Source of the DNA: a bacterium
GTDB lineage: Bacteria > Arandabacterota > Arandabacteria > Arandabacterales > JALGWA01
Direction: 5' to 3'
Assembly (NCBI GenBank): GCA_025774425.1
Contig: JALGWA010000043.1
Span: 1 to 7,905 of the forward strand
Length of the DNA stretch: 7,905 nucleotides
Shown: positions 1 through 6,153 of the stretch, one piece after another
How positions within the stretch are numbered: the first letter of the stretch is position 1
Layout: the number at the start of each line of letters is the position of its first letter
Notes under the pieces: model-generated
The model's database searches: none
Seen by the model: the letters and a program-made list of their open reading frames with translations, nothing else
Told to the model about the DNA's origin: nothing
Translations under genes and position numbers: made by a program

Positions 1-83
1 GTTATCTCGAATCTCGTCGCCCGGCTGGCCGACGTCAGCGTCACGACCGCCAGCAGGAACAGGGCCACTGATGTGAGTCTCAT
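1..83 (-). CDS. 5' end of a secreted or envelope protein gene (partial)
   Basis: Only the first 27 codons lie in the window; the gene continues past the left edge. Read on the minus strand it begins MRLTSVALFLLAVVTLTSAS, a typical signal peptide: a basic residue, a hydrophobic core, then small residues. Residues 21-27 (RATRFEI) would start the mature protein. The start is set by a strong Shine-Dalgarno AAGGAGGA at 98-91, seven bases before the ATG. The gene is divergent from the nikR operon and may share its control region, but no NikR-like operator was seen on its side. Too little is visible to name a family. The product is exported, and possibly another outer-membrane or periplasmic protein like most of its neighbours. 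Confidence 0.6.
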   Translation of the reverse strand, partial: MRLTSVALFLLAVVTLTSASRATRFEI

Positions 84-98
84 GAGTCGGTCCTCCTT

Positions 99-111
99 AC
101 GGCCAGGCCGT
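99..111. repeat. 13-bp palindrome next to the ribosome-binding site of the left gene
   Basis: ACGGCC-A-GGCCGT is a perfect inverted repeat around one central base. It abuts the AAGGAGGA site of the leftward gene. In that gene's mRNA it could fold as a small hairpin just 5' of the Shine-Dalgarno, or serve as a protein site. Its function is inference only. Confidence 0.35.
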
Positions 112-223
112 GTCGGTTTCGCGCTTCGCCGCGTTGAGCATAAGCGACCCTTGTTAGACTCGCTTCATGCGGCAGAGGGTTCGGAATACTCCGCCCGGGA
201 ACGCCCCGGTGTCCGGGCGCCCG

Positions 224-252
224 ATATTGACACCGGGGGCGGAGGTTGTCAA
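224..252 (-). promoter_or_regulatory. Putative sigma70 promoter for the leftward partial gene
   Basis: On the minus strand a consensus -35 TTGACA (252-247) is followed after exactly 17 bases by CAATAT (229-224), a weak -10 with three of six consensus bases. Transcription would start near 217 and leave a leader of about 130 bases before the ATG at 83. A second TTGACA lies inverted at 227-232 on the plus strand, so the region holds facing TTGACA/TGTCAA arms. The plus copy has no acceptable -10 at the right distance. Confidence 0.4.
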
Positions 253-293
253 GCGCCGATCTCATGACCGGGCGTAGCCGCCCTCGAAAAAGC

Positions 294-322
294 TTGACCG
301 GCCGGACCGGGCGGGGTACTGT
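294..322 (+). promoter_or_regulatory. Putative promoter of the nikR operon
   Basis: TTGACC (294-299, five of six bases of the -35 consensus) is followed after 17 bases by TACTGT (317-322), a weak -10 with three of six bases. The start point would fall near 329, inside the NikR-like operator at 321-347. That is a normal position for a repressor that blocks polymerase. No other promoter was found before the two downstream genes, so this one probably serves the whole operon. Confidence 0.45.
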
Positions 323-347
323 ATTACGAAACTGCGAATCGTCATAC
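321..347 (+). promoter_or_regulatory. NikR-like operator (imperfect palindrome)
   Basis: GTATTACG and CGTCATAC form an inverted repeat matching at seven of eight positions. The outer hexamers GTATTA and TCATAC are 15 bases apart. The known E. coli NikR site is GTATGA-N16-TCATAC, so sequence and geometry are close, with a spacer one base shorter. It overlaps the predicted -10/start region and ends directly before the nikR Shine-Dalgarno. This fits autoregulation of nikR and metal-dependent repression of the operon. Confidence 0.65.
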
Positions 348-356
348 GGAGGAGGT

Positions 357-770
357 ATGCATTCGATCAAGAGATTCAGCGTCTCGGTCGACGGCGCCCT
401 GCTCGAGAGGTTCGACGGCTACGTGCGGGAGTCAGGATACCCCACGCGCTCCAAGGCGATCGCCGATCTCATGCGCGCCGCGCTCGTGGAGAAGGAGTGG
501 AAATCCGGCAGGGAGGTCGCGGCGGCGATCGTTCTCGTCTACGACCACCATGCGCGGGGTCTGTCAGCCCGGCTGACACGGATCCAGCACGACTACTACG
601 ACCTCATAGTCTCGTCGCAGCACGTTCACCTCGATCCCGACAACTGCCTCGAGATCGTCGTCGTTCGGGGCGGGCCGGAGAAGGTGCAGGGCCTTGCGAG
701 AAAACTGAGGGCGGTCAAGGGAGTCAAGTACGCCTCGCTCGCGGCTGCATCGACCGGGCGCGGTCTGTGA
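357..770 (+). CDS. nikR: NikR-family nickel-responsive transcriptional regulator
   Basis: This 137-residue protein is a NikR regulator, close to the E. coli length of 133. Residues 1-45 form the ribbon-helix-helix DNA-binding domain (beta strand KRFSVSVD, then GYPTRSKAIADLMR). Residues about 55-130 form the ACT-like NikR_C domain that tetramerises and binds metal. The high-affinity Ni(II) ligands are all present as H78, H89, H91 and C97, with the spacing of E. coli H76, H87, H89 and C95 (motif QH...HVH.....C). ATG 357 is chosen because GGAGGAGG at 348-355 lies directly before it and the family N-terminus begins there; an in-frame start at 246 would add 37 unrelated residues. It is first in an operon with a TonB-dependent receptor 44 bases downstream. 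NikR usually represses uptake genes when nickel is plentiful, and a matching operator lies at 321-347. Confidence 0.94.
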   Translation: MHSIKRFSVSVDGALLERFDGYVRESGYPTRSKAIADLMRAALVEKEWKSGREVAAAIVLVYDHHARGLSARLTRIQHDYYDLIVSSQHVHLDPDNCLEIVVVRGGPEKVQGLARKLRAVKGVKYASLAAASTGRGL

Positions 771-775
771 CGGTG

Positions 776-787
776 CCGCCCGGGCGG
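776..787. repeat. GC palindrome between nikR and the receptor gene
   Basis: CCGCCC/GGGCGG is a perfect 12-bp palindrome in the 44-base gap between genes one and two of the operon. A similar element lies in the next gap (2756-2769). It could be an mRNA processing or stabilising hairpin. In GC-rich DNA such palindromes also arise by chance. Confidence 0.3.
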
Positions 788-814
788 GCGAAACGAGATG
801 GAGGAACGGCGGAC

Positions 815-2737
815 ATGAGGGTGCACGGTCTTTCCGCGCTGATTCGCGTGGGGGCGTTTCTCTCGGGAGCGCTTCTCGCCTCGGCGGGGATGGTCCGGGG
901 CGGCGGGCGCATGGTGGTCATGATCGACACCGTGGAGGTTACGGCCAGGCCGATTATGGCGGAAGAGGATGTAGACGTCTATGGAGGAACGACTACGACC
1001 GTGGGACGACGTCAGGTGGAGGACCTCGGGGCGCGGGACCTGCCGTCCGCCCTCCGGTTGCTCCCGGGCGTCACGATCTCGCGATACAACCTAGTCGGCT
1101 CTTACGGTGGGGGCGAGGGCGGGTCCGTCTACATCCGGGGCCAGGGGGCCGGGCGGCCCGGCAGTGAGATCAAGGTGTACGTGGACGGGGCCCCGCGCGA
1201 AGTGGGCGTCTGGTCGCACCCGGTCATGGACATCGTTCCCATCGACTACGCCTCGAGTATAGACGTCTACAAGGGCCCTCAGCCGTATGTCTACGGCGGC
1301 ACCTTCGGAACCGTCGACGTCAGCACCATGAAGCGCGTCCGGGCGGGGTATGAGACTTCCGTCGACCTCACCTTCGGCGAGTACGACACGTTCGGGGGCG
1401 TGCTCCGCCACGGGGGCAAGGTCGGGGCCCTCGACTATTACGTGGGAGGCGCCTACAGGCGATCCGACGGCCATCGCGTCCACGCCGACGGCCGAGTCGG
1501 ATCCCAGTTCGTCCGGCTCGGGCTTGACGCCTCCAGCGGTATCCATGTGGGATACGTCCTGCAGCACACCGACAACTGGAGTCGCGATCCCGGCCGGATC
1601 GACGGGCCGACGCCCGAGCGGGACAGGTTCGCGACGGAGACACTGAGCCACAACCTCAGGCTCGACCGCAAGGGAGCGGGCCTCGACGGCTATGCGCTCG
1701 TGTACTACGAGGACGGCAGGATTCGATGGGAGAAGGACCATCTCGCCGGGCCGGGGACGCCGGCCGGGAACTCCGACACGGACTGGAAGAACTACGGCTT
1801 CCGCGGGTCGGCCGACGTGGCCCGCGGCGATCTCGGCGTCACGGTCGGGCTCGAGGTCGAAGACGAAGGCGGCGAATTCCGCAACACGACTACGTTCGGG
1901 ACCGTGCCGTTCCGATACGAGGGCCGCTTCACGACCTTCGCGCCCGCCCTGGCGGCCCGCTACAGGATCGGCCTGCGCGGAGCCGTCGTCGTCCCTTCCC
2001 TGGGCATGAGGTACTACACTCACTCCAGGTTCGCGTCCGAAGCCGCGCCCCACGCGGGGCTCATGTTGGAATCGGGCGGCTGGAGGATCTTCGCGGCCTA
2101 TTCGCGCGGGGTTTCCTACCCGGGTGTATACGCGGTCGGCGTCGCGACCTCGACGATCGATACGCTTGAGGCCGAGGTGCTCGACCATGCCGAGGCGGGC
2201 GTGAAGGCTGCATTGGGTGAGGGGGTGGACGTCCAGGTCTCCGTGTTCCGCGACCGGGCCGACAATCTCATGGAGTTCACCCCGGCGGGTCTCGTCAACA
2301 CGCGTGAGTACGACGTCACCGGTCTGGAGGCCGGGGCGGCGGTGGCGCCGAGGCGGGACCTGTCGCTGTACGGGGCGATCACTCTGCTCCATCCGAAGCA
2401 TGAGAAGACGCCCCGGGCGCCGGGATTCTCGGGCTCGGCGGGGGCCAACTACAAGCCCGTTTCCAGGCTGAAGTTGACTCTCGATATCGAGTATGTCACC
2501 GAGCAGTACGCCTTCAACGCCCGCAGCGGTGCCGGCGCGATCGCCGGCATCGAGGAGCTCCCAGCCTATTTCGTCCTGAACGCCGGGGTCGCATTCGACG
2601 TTTCGGGTTATGTGCCGATCCCCTGCCGGCTGTCGCTCTCGGTGGAGAACCTGGCCGATGAAACCTACGCCTTCCAGCCGGGCTATCCCATGCCGGGCCG
2701 GACGGTTTTCGTCACGGCGCGCCTGGGTTCCGGATGA
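815..2737 (+). CDS. TonB-dependent outer-membrane receptor, probably for a nickel or cobalt chelate
   Basis: This 640-residue protein is a TonB-dependent receptor. Residues 1-24 are a signal peptide (probable cut after ASA). A TonB box-like segment DTVEVTAR lies at 38-45. The plug domain covers about 55-172, with typical stretches LLPGVTI, VYIRGQG and VYVDGAPREV. The rest is a 22-strand barrel rich in alternating aromatic residues, ending with the family signature NLADETY (612-618) and GYPMPGR (623-629). ATG 815 is chosen because GGAGGA at 800-805 lies nine bases upstream and a signal peptide follows; a longer open frame back to 497 overlaps nikR in another frame. The last residues, FVTARLGSG, lack the usual terminal Phe. 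Such receptors bring scarce chelates across the outer membrane using TonB energy. NikR-controlled nickel receptors are known in Helicobacter (FrpB4, FecA3), so nickel is the likely metal here, with cobalt or a corrinoid as alternatives. Confidence 0.93.
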   Translation: MRVHGLSALIRVGAFLSGALLASAGMVRGGGRMVVMIDTVEVTARPIMAEEDVDVYGGTTTTVGRRQVEDLGARDLPSALRLLPGVTISRYNLVGSYGGGEGGSVYIRGQGAGRPGSEIKVYVDGAPREVGVWSHPVMDIVPIDYASSIDVYKGPQPYVYGGTFGTVDVSTMKRVRAGYETSVDLTFGEYDTFGGVLRHGGKVGALDYYVGGAYRRSDGHRVHADGRVGSQFVRLGLDASSGIHVGYVLQHTDNWSRDPGRIDGPTPERDRFATETLSHNLRLDRKGAGLDGYALVYYEDGRIRWEKDHLAGPGTPAGNSDTDWKNYGFRGSADVARGDLGVTVGLEVEDEGGEFRNTTTFGTVPFRYEGRFTTFAPALAARYRIGLRGAVVVPSLGMRYYTHSRFASEAAPHAGLMLESGGWRIFAAYSRGVSYPGVYAVGVATSTIDTLEAEVLDHAEAGVKAALGEGVDVQVSVFRDRADNLMEFTPAGLVNTREYDVTGLEAGAAVAPRRDLSLYGAITLLHPKHEKTPRAPGFSGSAGANYKPVSRLKLTLDIEYVTEQYAFNARSGAGAIAGIEELPAYFVLNAGVAFDVSGYVPIPCRLSLSVENLADETYAFQPGYPMPGRTVFVTARLGSG

Positions 2738-2755
2738 TGCAGGGGATTGCGGCGC

Positions 2756-2769
2756 CGCCCGGCCGGGCG
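2756..2769. repeat. GC palindrome between the receptor and fusion-protein genes
   Basis: CGCCCGG/CCGGGCG is a perfect 14-bp palindrome in the 58-base gap after the receptor gene. An alternative stem pairs GCCGCC (2754-2759) with GGCGGC (2772-2777). Both forms lie upstream of the Shine-Dalgarno GGAGGAGG (2782-2789). No T-run follows, so it is not an intrinsic terminator. Processing or differential expression within the operon is a guess. Confidence 0.35.
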
Positions 2770-2795
2770 CAGGCGGCATACGGAGGAGGTCGAGG

Positions 2796-4220
2796 ATGAG
2801 ACTAGGAACAGGCCTGCTTTCACTTTCACGCAGGGCGGCGCCGCTGGCGGCGGCCGCCTGCCTCGTTTCGGTTCTGTGCGCTTTCGCCCACACGGTGCAT
2901 TCACCGGGGGCGCCCAGGCATGTCATAGTCGACACGGACATGGGGCTCGATGACGTCAGGGCCGTCTTCGCCCTGCTGGCGGATTCGACCACCGCCGTCG
3001 ACGCGTTCGTGACGGTGGAGGGATCGACGAGCCTGGGCAGGGGCACCGATATCCTGGTCGGTCTTCTGGAAGCCGGCCGCTCGGGCTCCATCCCGGTGGT
3101 GAGGGGCCTGGAGAGGCCGGGACTGGGGGAGCCTCCGTGGAGGCGGACGGCCAATAGTCTTGCCGGTGCTACGTTCCCGCCGCCGAGGAATACGACGGTG
3201 GCGGACTTCAGTCCCGCGGTCATGGCAGGCGTCATGGATCGAAGCACCGACGTCGACTATCTCACCCTCGGCCCTCTCGGCAACCTGATGGCCCTCCGAG
3301 CCGCCGATCCGCAGGGATTCCGCAGCATCGGGGCAATCTGGATCCCGGCCGTCCTCGAGGGTCGAAGCATGTCGGGCTGGAATCTCACCTACGATTCCGA
3401 GGCCTCGGCGGCCGTCTTCGGCTCAGGCGCCCGGATCTTCGTAATAGACGTCTCCGGGGCGGAAGAGGTCGACGGGGTCGGCTTCCTGTCTTCGCTCGAA
3501 GGCCCATCACCGCCCGTCCTGTGGGTGAAGCGGATGCTCGACGGCCTCGGGCCCGGGACGGGCCACGTCGCGCTCTTTGACGACCTCGCCGCGGTCGCCT
3601 TCCTGAGAGAAGACCTCGTGGAGTTCGACGAACAGGCCTTCACGGCGATGCAGACCGACGGCGGCTTCGACCTCATACCGTCGCCGGACGGGAACGTCCG
3701 GATCGCGAGACTGACCGATCTCGACGGCGCCCTGGCGGCGCTGAGGAATCTCTACGCGAGGGGTCCGCTGGACAGGGGTTCCCACTCGCACGACCGCAAA
3801 GAGGAGGTCCCGGTGGAAACTCTCCTGAGAGCCTTTCACGGACATCTCGGTCCCTATGTGGTGATAGGCTACCGCATGGGCAAACTCGCCCTCGCCAGAC
3901 TCGATTCGGAAGGTCACTTCGGCATCTCGGCGGAGGTCCATTCGCCGCGCGTCACACCTAGCTCATGCCTCATCGACGGCGTGCAGATCGGGAGCGGCTG
4001 CACTCTGGGCAAGGGCAACATACTGGTGGAGGAGGCGCCCGCTCCTGCGTGGGCGGTTTTCAAGACGGAGGCCGGTCGGCAAGTGACCATACGCCTGCGG
4101 CCCGGCATACCCGGTCTCGTCCGGGACCTCGTGGAGGCGAAGGGCGTCGAGGCCGCCGGGAGAGCATTCCTCGCCGTGGACGTTGACAGCCTGTTCACGG
4201 TCGAGCACGCTCCCCGGTAG
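2796..4220 (+). CDS. Secreted nucleoside-hydrolase-like / FmdE domain fusion protein
   Basis: This 474-residue protein has three parts. Residues 1-31 are a signal peptide (probable cut after AFA, no lipobox), so it should act in the periplasm. Residues 41-320 resemble inosine-uridine nucleoside hydrolases: the calcium/ribose motif appears as DTDMGLDD (46-53), then TLGPLGNL (157-164), WNLTYDSEA (195-203) and FDDLAAVAFL (261-270). The family His before the late Asp is Phe261 here, so classical hydrolysis is doubtful. Residues 338-470 are an FmdE domain (PF02663) with FHGHLGPYVVIGYRMG (347-362) and C391...GCTLGKGN (401-408). FmdE domains are known from formylmethanofuran dehydrogenase operons and as free-standing, often metal-binding proteins. 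GGAGGAGG at 2782-2789 supports ATG 2796. As the last gene of a NikR-led operon with a receptor, it may bind or release the imported metal or chelate; this is inference. Families are recognised with good confidence, the reaction is unknown. Confidence 0.9.
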   Translation: MRLGTGLLSLSRRAAPLAAAACLVSVLCAFAHTVHSPGAPRHVIVDTDMGLDDVRAVFALLADSTTAVDAFVTVEGSTSLGRGTDILVGLLEAGRSGSIPVVRGLERPGLGEPPWRRTANSLAGATFPPPRNTTVADFSPAVMAGVMDRSTDVDYLTLGPLGNLMALRAADPQGFRSIGAIWIPAVLEGRSMSGWNLTYDSEASAAVFGSGARIFVIDVSGAEEVDGVGFLSSLEGPSPPVLWVKRMLDGLGPGTGHVALFDDLAAVAFLREDLVEFDEQAFTAMQTDGGFDLIPSPDGNVRIARLTDLDGALAALRNLYARGPLDRGSHSHDRKEEVPVETLLRAFHGHLGPYVVIGYRMGKLALARLDSEGHFGISAEVHSPRVTPSSCLIDGVQIGSGCTLGKGNILVEEAPAPAWAVFKTEAGRQVTIRLRPGIPGLVRDLVEAKGVEAAGRAFLAVDVDSLFTVEHAPR

Positions 4221-4289
4221 GTCCGGGCCGGGGCTCCGCCGCCTCACGCGTCCCTCGGGGCGGATGTCGAGTGCGGGCGGGGCCCCTGG

Positions 4290-5021
4290 TCAGCCGCCCT
4301 CGGACTTGGCGATGCGCCTCGATATCTCGTGGCAGAAAACGGCGCAGGCCGTGTTGACGTTGAGCGAGAGCGGGGCGCCCCTCATGGGGATTCTCGCCGT
4401 GATGTCGAGATGTTTGCGCACGCCGGGTCTGATGCCCGAGCCCTCCGAGCCGAGGACAAGGCCCAGGGGGAAAGGGAGGTCCGCCTCGGTGATGTCCACC
4501 GCCTCCGCGTCGATCACCGCGCCGACCACCCAGTAGCCCGACTCCTTGGCCCGGACGATCGCCTTCGAGATGTTGGTGACCCGGGAGACGGGGGTGTAGT
4601 TCTCCCCGCCCGAAGCCACATGGAGAACGGTCTCCGTGACCTCGCAGGCCTCGAACTCGGGTATGACGACGGCGAATCCCCCGAAGCAAGCCGTGGTGCG
4701 GATAATCACCCCCAGGTTGTGGGGGTCGTTCACCCGATCGAGAAAGACTAGAGCCGGCCTGTCGCCCCGGTCTCTTTCGAGCAGAACCTCGAAGTCGGCG
4801 TACTCGAACTTGTCTATCTTGGCGTATACGCCCTGGACGTCCTTCGCGGGCCTCTTCTTCGCCAGCTCTGAGGCCGACAACCTCTCGACCTCGACCGCGT
4901 GGTGCTCGATCAATCTCAGGATCTCAGCGTCGTTGAAGTTTTCCGCGAGGAAGATCTTCCTGATGGTCTGCGGGTTCGCCCTCAAGCGCTCCACGACGGG
5001 ATTCTTGCCGTACAAGACCAT
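4290..5021 (-). CDS. rlmB: 23S rRNA (guanosine-2'-O-)-methyltransferase, RlmB/TrmH family
   Basis: This 243-residue protein matches E. coli RlmB in length. Residues 1-75 are the substrate-binding domain (start MVLYGKNPVVERL), and residues 88-240 the SPOUT knot domain. The three family motifs are present: DRVNDPHNLGVIIRTT (95-110, with N102 and R108), LGLVLGSEGSGIRPG (187-201, with E193) and IPMRGAPLSLNVNTA (211-225). RlmB methylates the 2'-O of G2251 in the peptidyl-transferase loop of 23S rRNA using S-adenosylmethionine. ATG 5021 is preferred because the family begins at YGKNPV and an AGGA lies five bases upstream; a GTG at 5066 would add 15 residues but has no Shine-Dalgarno. It is convergent with the nikR operon (69-base gap, no clear terminator). 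A paralogue acting on another RNA site (TrmH group) cannot be excluded. Confidence 0.92.
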   Translation of the reverse strand: MVLYGKNPVVERLRANPQTIRKIFLAENFNDAEILRLIEHHAVEVERLSASELAKKRPAKDVQGVYAKIDKFEYADFEVLLERDRGDRPALVFLDRVNDPHNLGVIIRTTACFGGFAVVIPEFEACEVTETVLHVASGGENYTPVSRVTNISKAIVRAKESGYWVVGAVIDAEAVDITEADLPFPLGLVLGSEGSGIRPGVRKHLDITARIPMRGAPLSLNVNTACAVFCHEISRRIAKSEGG

Positions 5022-5081
5022 GTAATTCCTGGCCAACGCCGCCTCCCGCGAGATCACGTGTTTCACGGATTTTGGCGAATG

Positions 5082-5124
5082 AAAAAGGGGTCAGGCCGGG
5101 AGACTTGAGCCAGGACCTGACCCC
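5082..5124 (-). terminator. Intrinsic terminator of the 271-residue barrel gene
   Basis: On the minus strand GGGGTCAGG (5124-5116) and CCTGACCCC (5095-5087) form a perfect 9-bp stem around a 20-base loop. TTTTT (5086-5082) follows at once. It starts 25 bases after the stop codon of the upstream barrel gene and precedes rlmB, so it should separate the two. The stem sequence also resembles dispersed palindromic repeats (see findings). Confidence 0.75.
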
Positions 5125-5149
5125 GTTGCCGGATTCGTCTGTCGCTCGA

Positions 5150-5965
5150 TCAGAACATCAAGCCGATGCCGATCACAGGGCCGTGCTCGACGGCCTTGTA
5201 GTAATAGTAACCGGCATCCCCGGGCTCGCCCTTCTTGTAGTCGACGCCGAGCCACTTGTACATCAGCGCAAGATCCCAGTGCCTTGCGAATCTCCAGTCG
5301 GCCCCGAGGTCGGCGCGCCAGGTGATCCTCCCCGACGTGTCGAAGGCGCCCACATCGGCGCGAACGAGGAGCAGCCACTTCTCGCTTCCGGCGAGCGGTC
5401 CGGCGAAACGGGCGCCGATGAAGCCCATCCACCAGTTCTCGGTGACGTCCATGTCGATGCCGGTCTCCGACAAGGCGTGCTCTCCGCCCTGGGCTGAGAG
5501 CTTTATGTTCTGTCCGAGGTAGCGCGTGCCGAAGATTATCTCGGAGACTCCCTGGTCGGGATCGCTGATCTGATAGCCGAAGAACAACTCGTCCCTGCTC
5601 ATCGACAACGTGTTCTTGACCTCGGTCGAATCATCGAGAAGGGACGGGATGGCCTCTTCGGATTCCAGCTTCACGTAGTTGAGGTCGAGGTTGACGCTCC
5701 ATCTGTTCTTCTTGAGCGCGAAGGCGCCGGAGACGCCGCCCTTCCAGTTGTCCGTGATATCCCTGAACCCAAGGTCGATGGGGACATCCGCCGTCCCGCC
5801 CGCGGAACTCGCCATGGACATGTCCCCGGATACGTTGGTCAACGGGAGGTAGAGGCCAAGGCCGAAGTTCCAGTCCTCCCAGTCTTTCTCCCTCGCCTGA
5901 GCCTGGTCGAGAACCGGCATGGCGACCAGGACCGCCAAGAGCAGTCCAAACGTAACCGATTTCAT
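5150..5965 (-). CDS. Outer-membrane beta-barrel protein (function unknown)
   Basis: This 271-residue protein has a clear signal peptide (residues 1-24, MKSVTFGLLLAVLVAMPVLD..AQA, probable cut before REK). The mature part of about 247 residues is made of alternating polar and hydrophobic strands with many Trp and Tyr, such as NFGLGLYLPL, WSVNLDLNYVKL and ADWRFARHWDLALMYKWL. It ends GIGLMF, with the terminal Phe expected of a BAM-inserted barrel. About 10-12 strands are likely. ATG 5965 is chosen because AAAGGAGG (5980-5973) lies seven bases upstream; the in-frame GTG at 5971 would sit right against that site. It has its own promoter (6048-6020) and a strong terminator, so it is probably a single-gene unit. 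No substrate, porin family or enzyme motif was recognised. Confidence 0.85.
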   Translation of the reverse strand: MKSVTFGLLLAVLVAMPVLDQAQAREKDWEDWNFGLGLYLPLTNVSGDMSMASSAGGTADVPIDLGFRDITDNWKGGVSGAFALKKNRWSVNLDLNYVKLESEEAIPSLLDDSTEVKNTLSMSRDELFFGYQISDPDQGVSEIIFGTRYLGQNIKLSAQGGEHALSETGIDMDVTENWWMGFIGARFAGPLAGSEKWLLLVRADVGAFDTSGRITWRADLGADWRFARHWDLALMYKWLGVDYKKGEPGDAGYYYYKAVEHGPVIGIGLMF

Positions 5966-5972
5966 CGGCACT

Positions 5973-5980
5973 CCTCCTTT
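5973..5980 (-). promoter_or_regulatory. Shine-Dalgarno that decides the start of the barrel gene
   Basis: AAAGGAGG is seven bases from ATG 5965 but only one base from the alternative GTG 5971. This spacing supports the ATG and removes two residues from the longer reading frame. Confidence 0.8.
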
Positions 5981-6019
5981 CAGACGTGCATGTGCGTTGT
6001 CATTGGGCGATTTGGCGCT

Positions 6020-6048
6020 ATTCTGTCAGCAGCGGCGAACCATGTCAA
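6020..6048 (-). promoter_or_regulatory. Sigma70-like promoter of the 271-residue barrel gene
   Basis: On the minus strand a perfect TTGACA (6048-6043) and CAGAAT (6025-6020, four of six consensus bases) are 17 bases apart. The start point would be near 6013, giving a leader of about 48 bases before ATG 5965. It lies in the 188-base gap after the 152-residue barrel gene, so the two barrel genes are likely transcribed separately. Confidence 0.6.
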
Positions 6049-6153
6049 TGCATTTCTTGGGTGAAGCCGTGCCTCGACACCACCCCGGCTGCGACGGCCC
6101 GGAGCGCCGCCCGGATTCATGTGCGTTCCACGAGGTCGGCCTGCGTGTCGGCG

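Noticed and set aside
227..255. Plus-strand TTGACA as an nikR promoter
   Set aside because: The hexamer at 250-255 (CAAGCG) is not a -10. The promoter at 294-322 is better placed.
246..356. Upstream extension of the nikR reading frame
   Set aside because: It would cover the promoter and operator and add residues unlike NikR. The start at 357 has an ideal ribosome site.
497..814. Upstream extension of the receptor reading frame
   Set aside because: It overlaps nikR in a different frame and is Arg-rich. The signal peptide and Shine-Dalgarno place the real start at 815.
1091..3247. 718-codon open frame on the minus strand opposite the receptor and fusion genes
   Set aside because: It is antisense to two genes with clear family motifs, is rich in Arg, Pro and Gly, and shows no domain. 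Long antisense frames are common in GC-rich coding DNA.
4221..4300. GC-rich hairpins in the convergent gap after the fusion gene (for example GGGCGG/CCGCCC at 4275-4299)
   Set aside because: The stems are short with large loops, overlap the end of rlmB and lack a T-run, so they cannot be called terminators.
5022..5066. GTG start adding 15 residues to RlmB
   Set aside because: There is no Shine-Dalgarno before it, and the family N-terminus begins at the ATG at 5021. It remains possible but is less likely.
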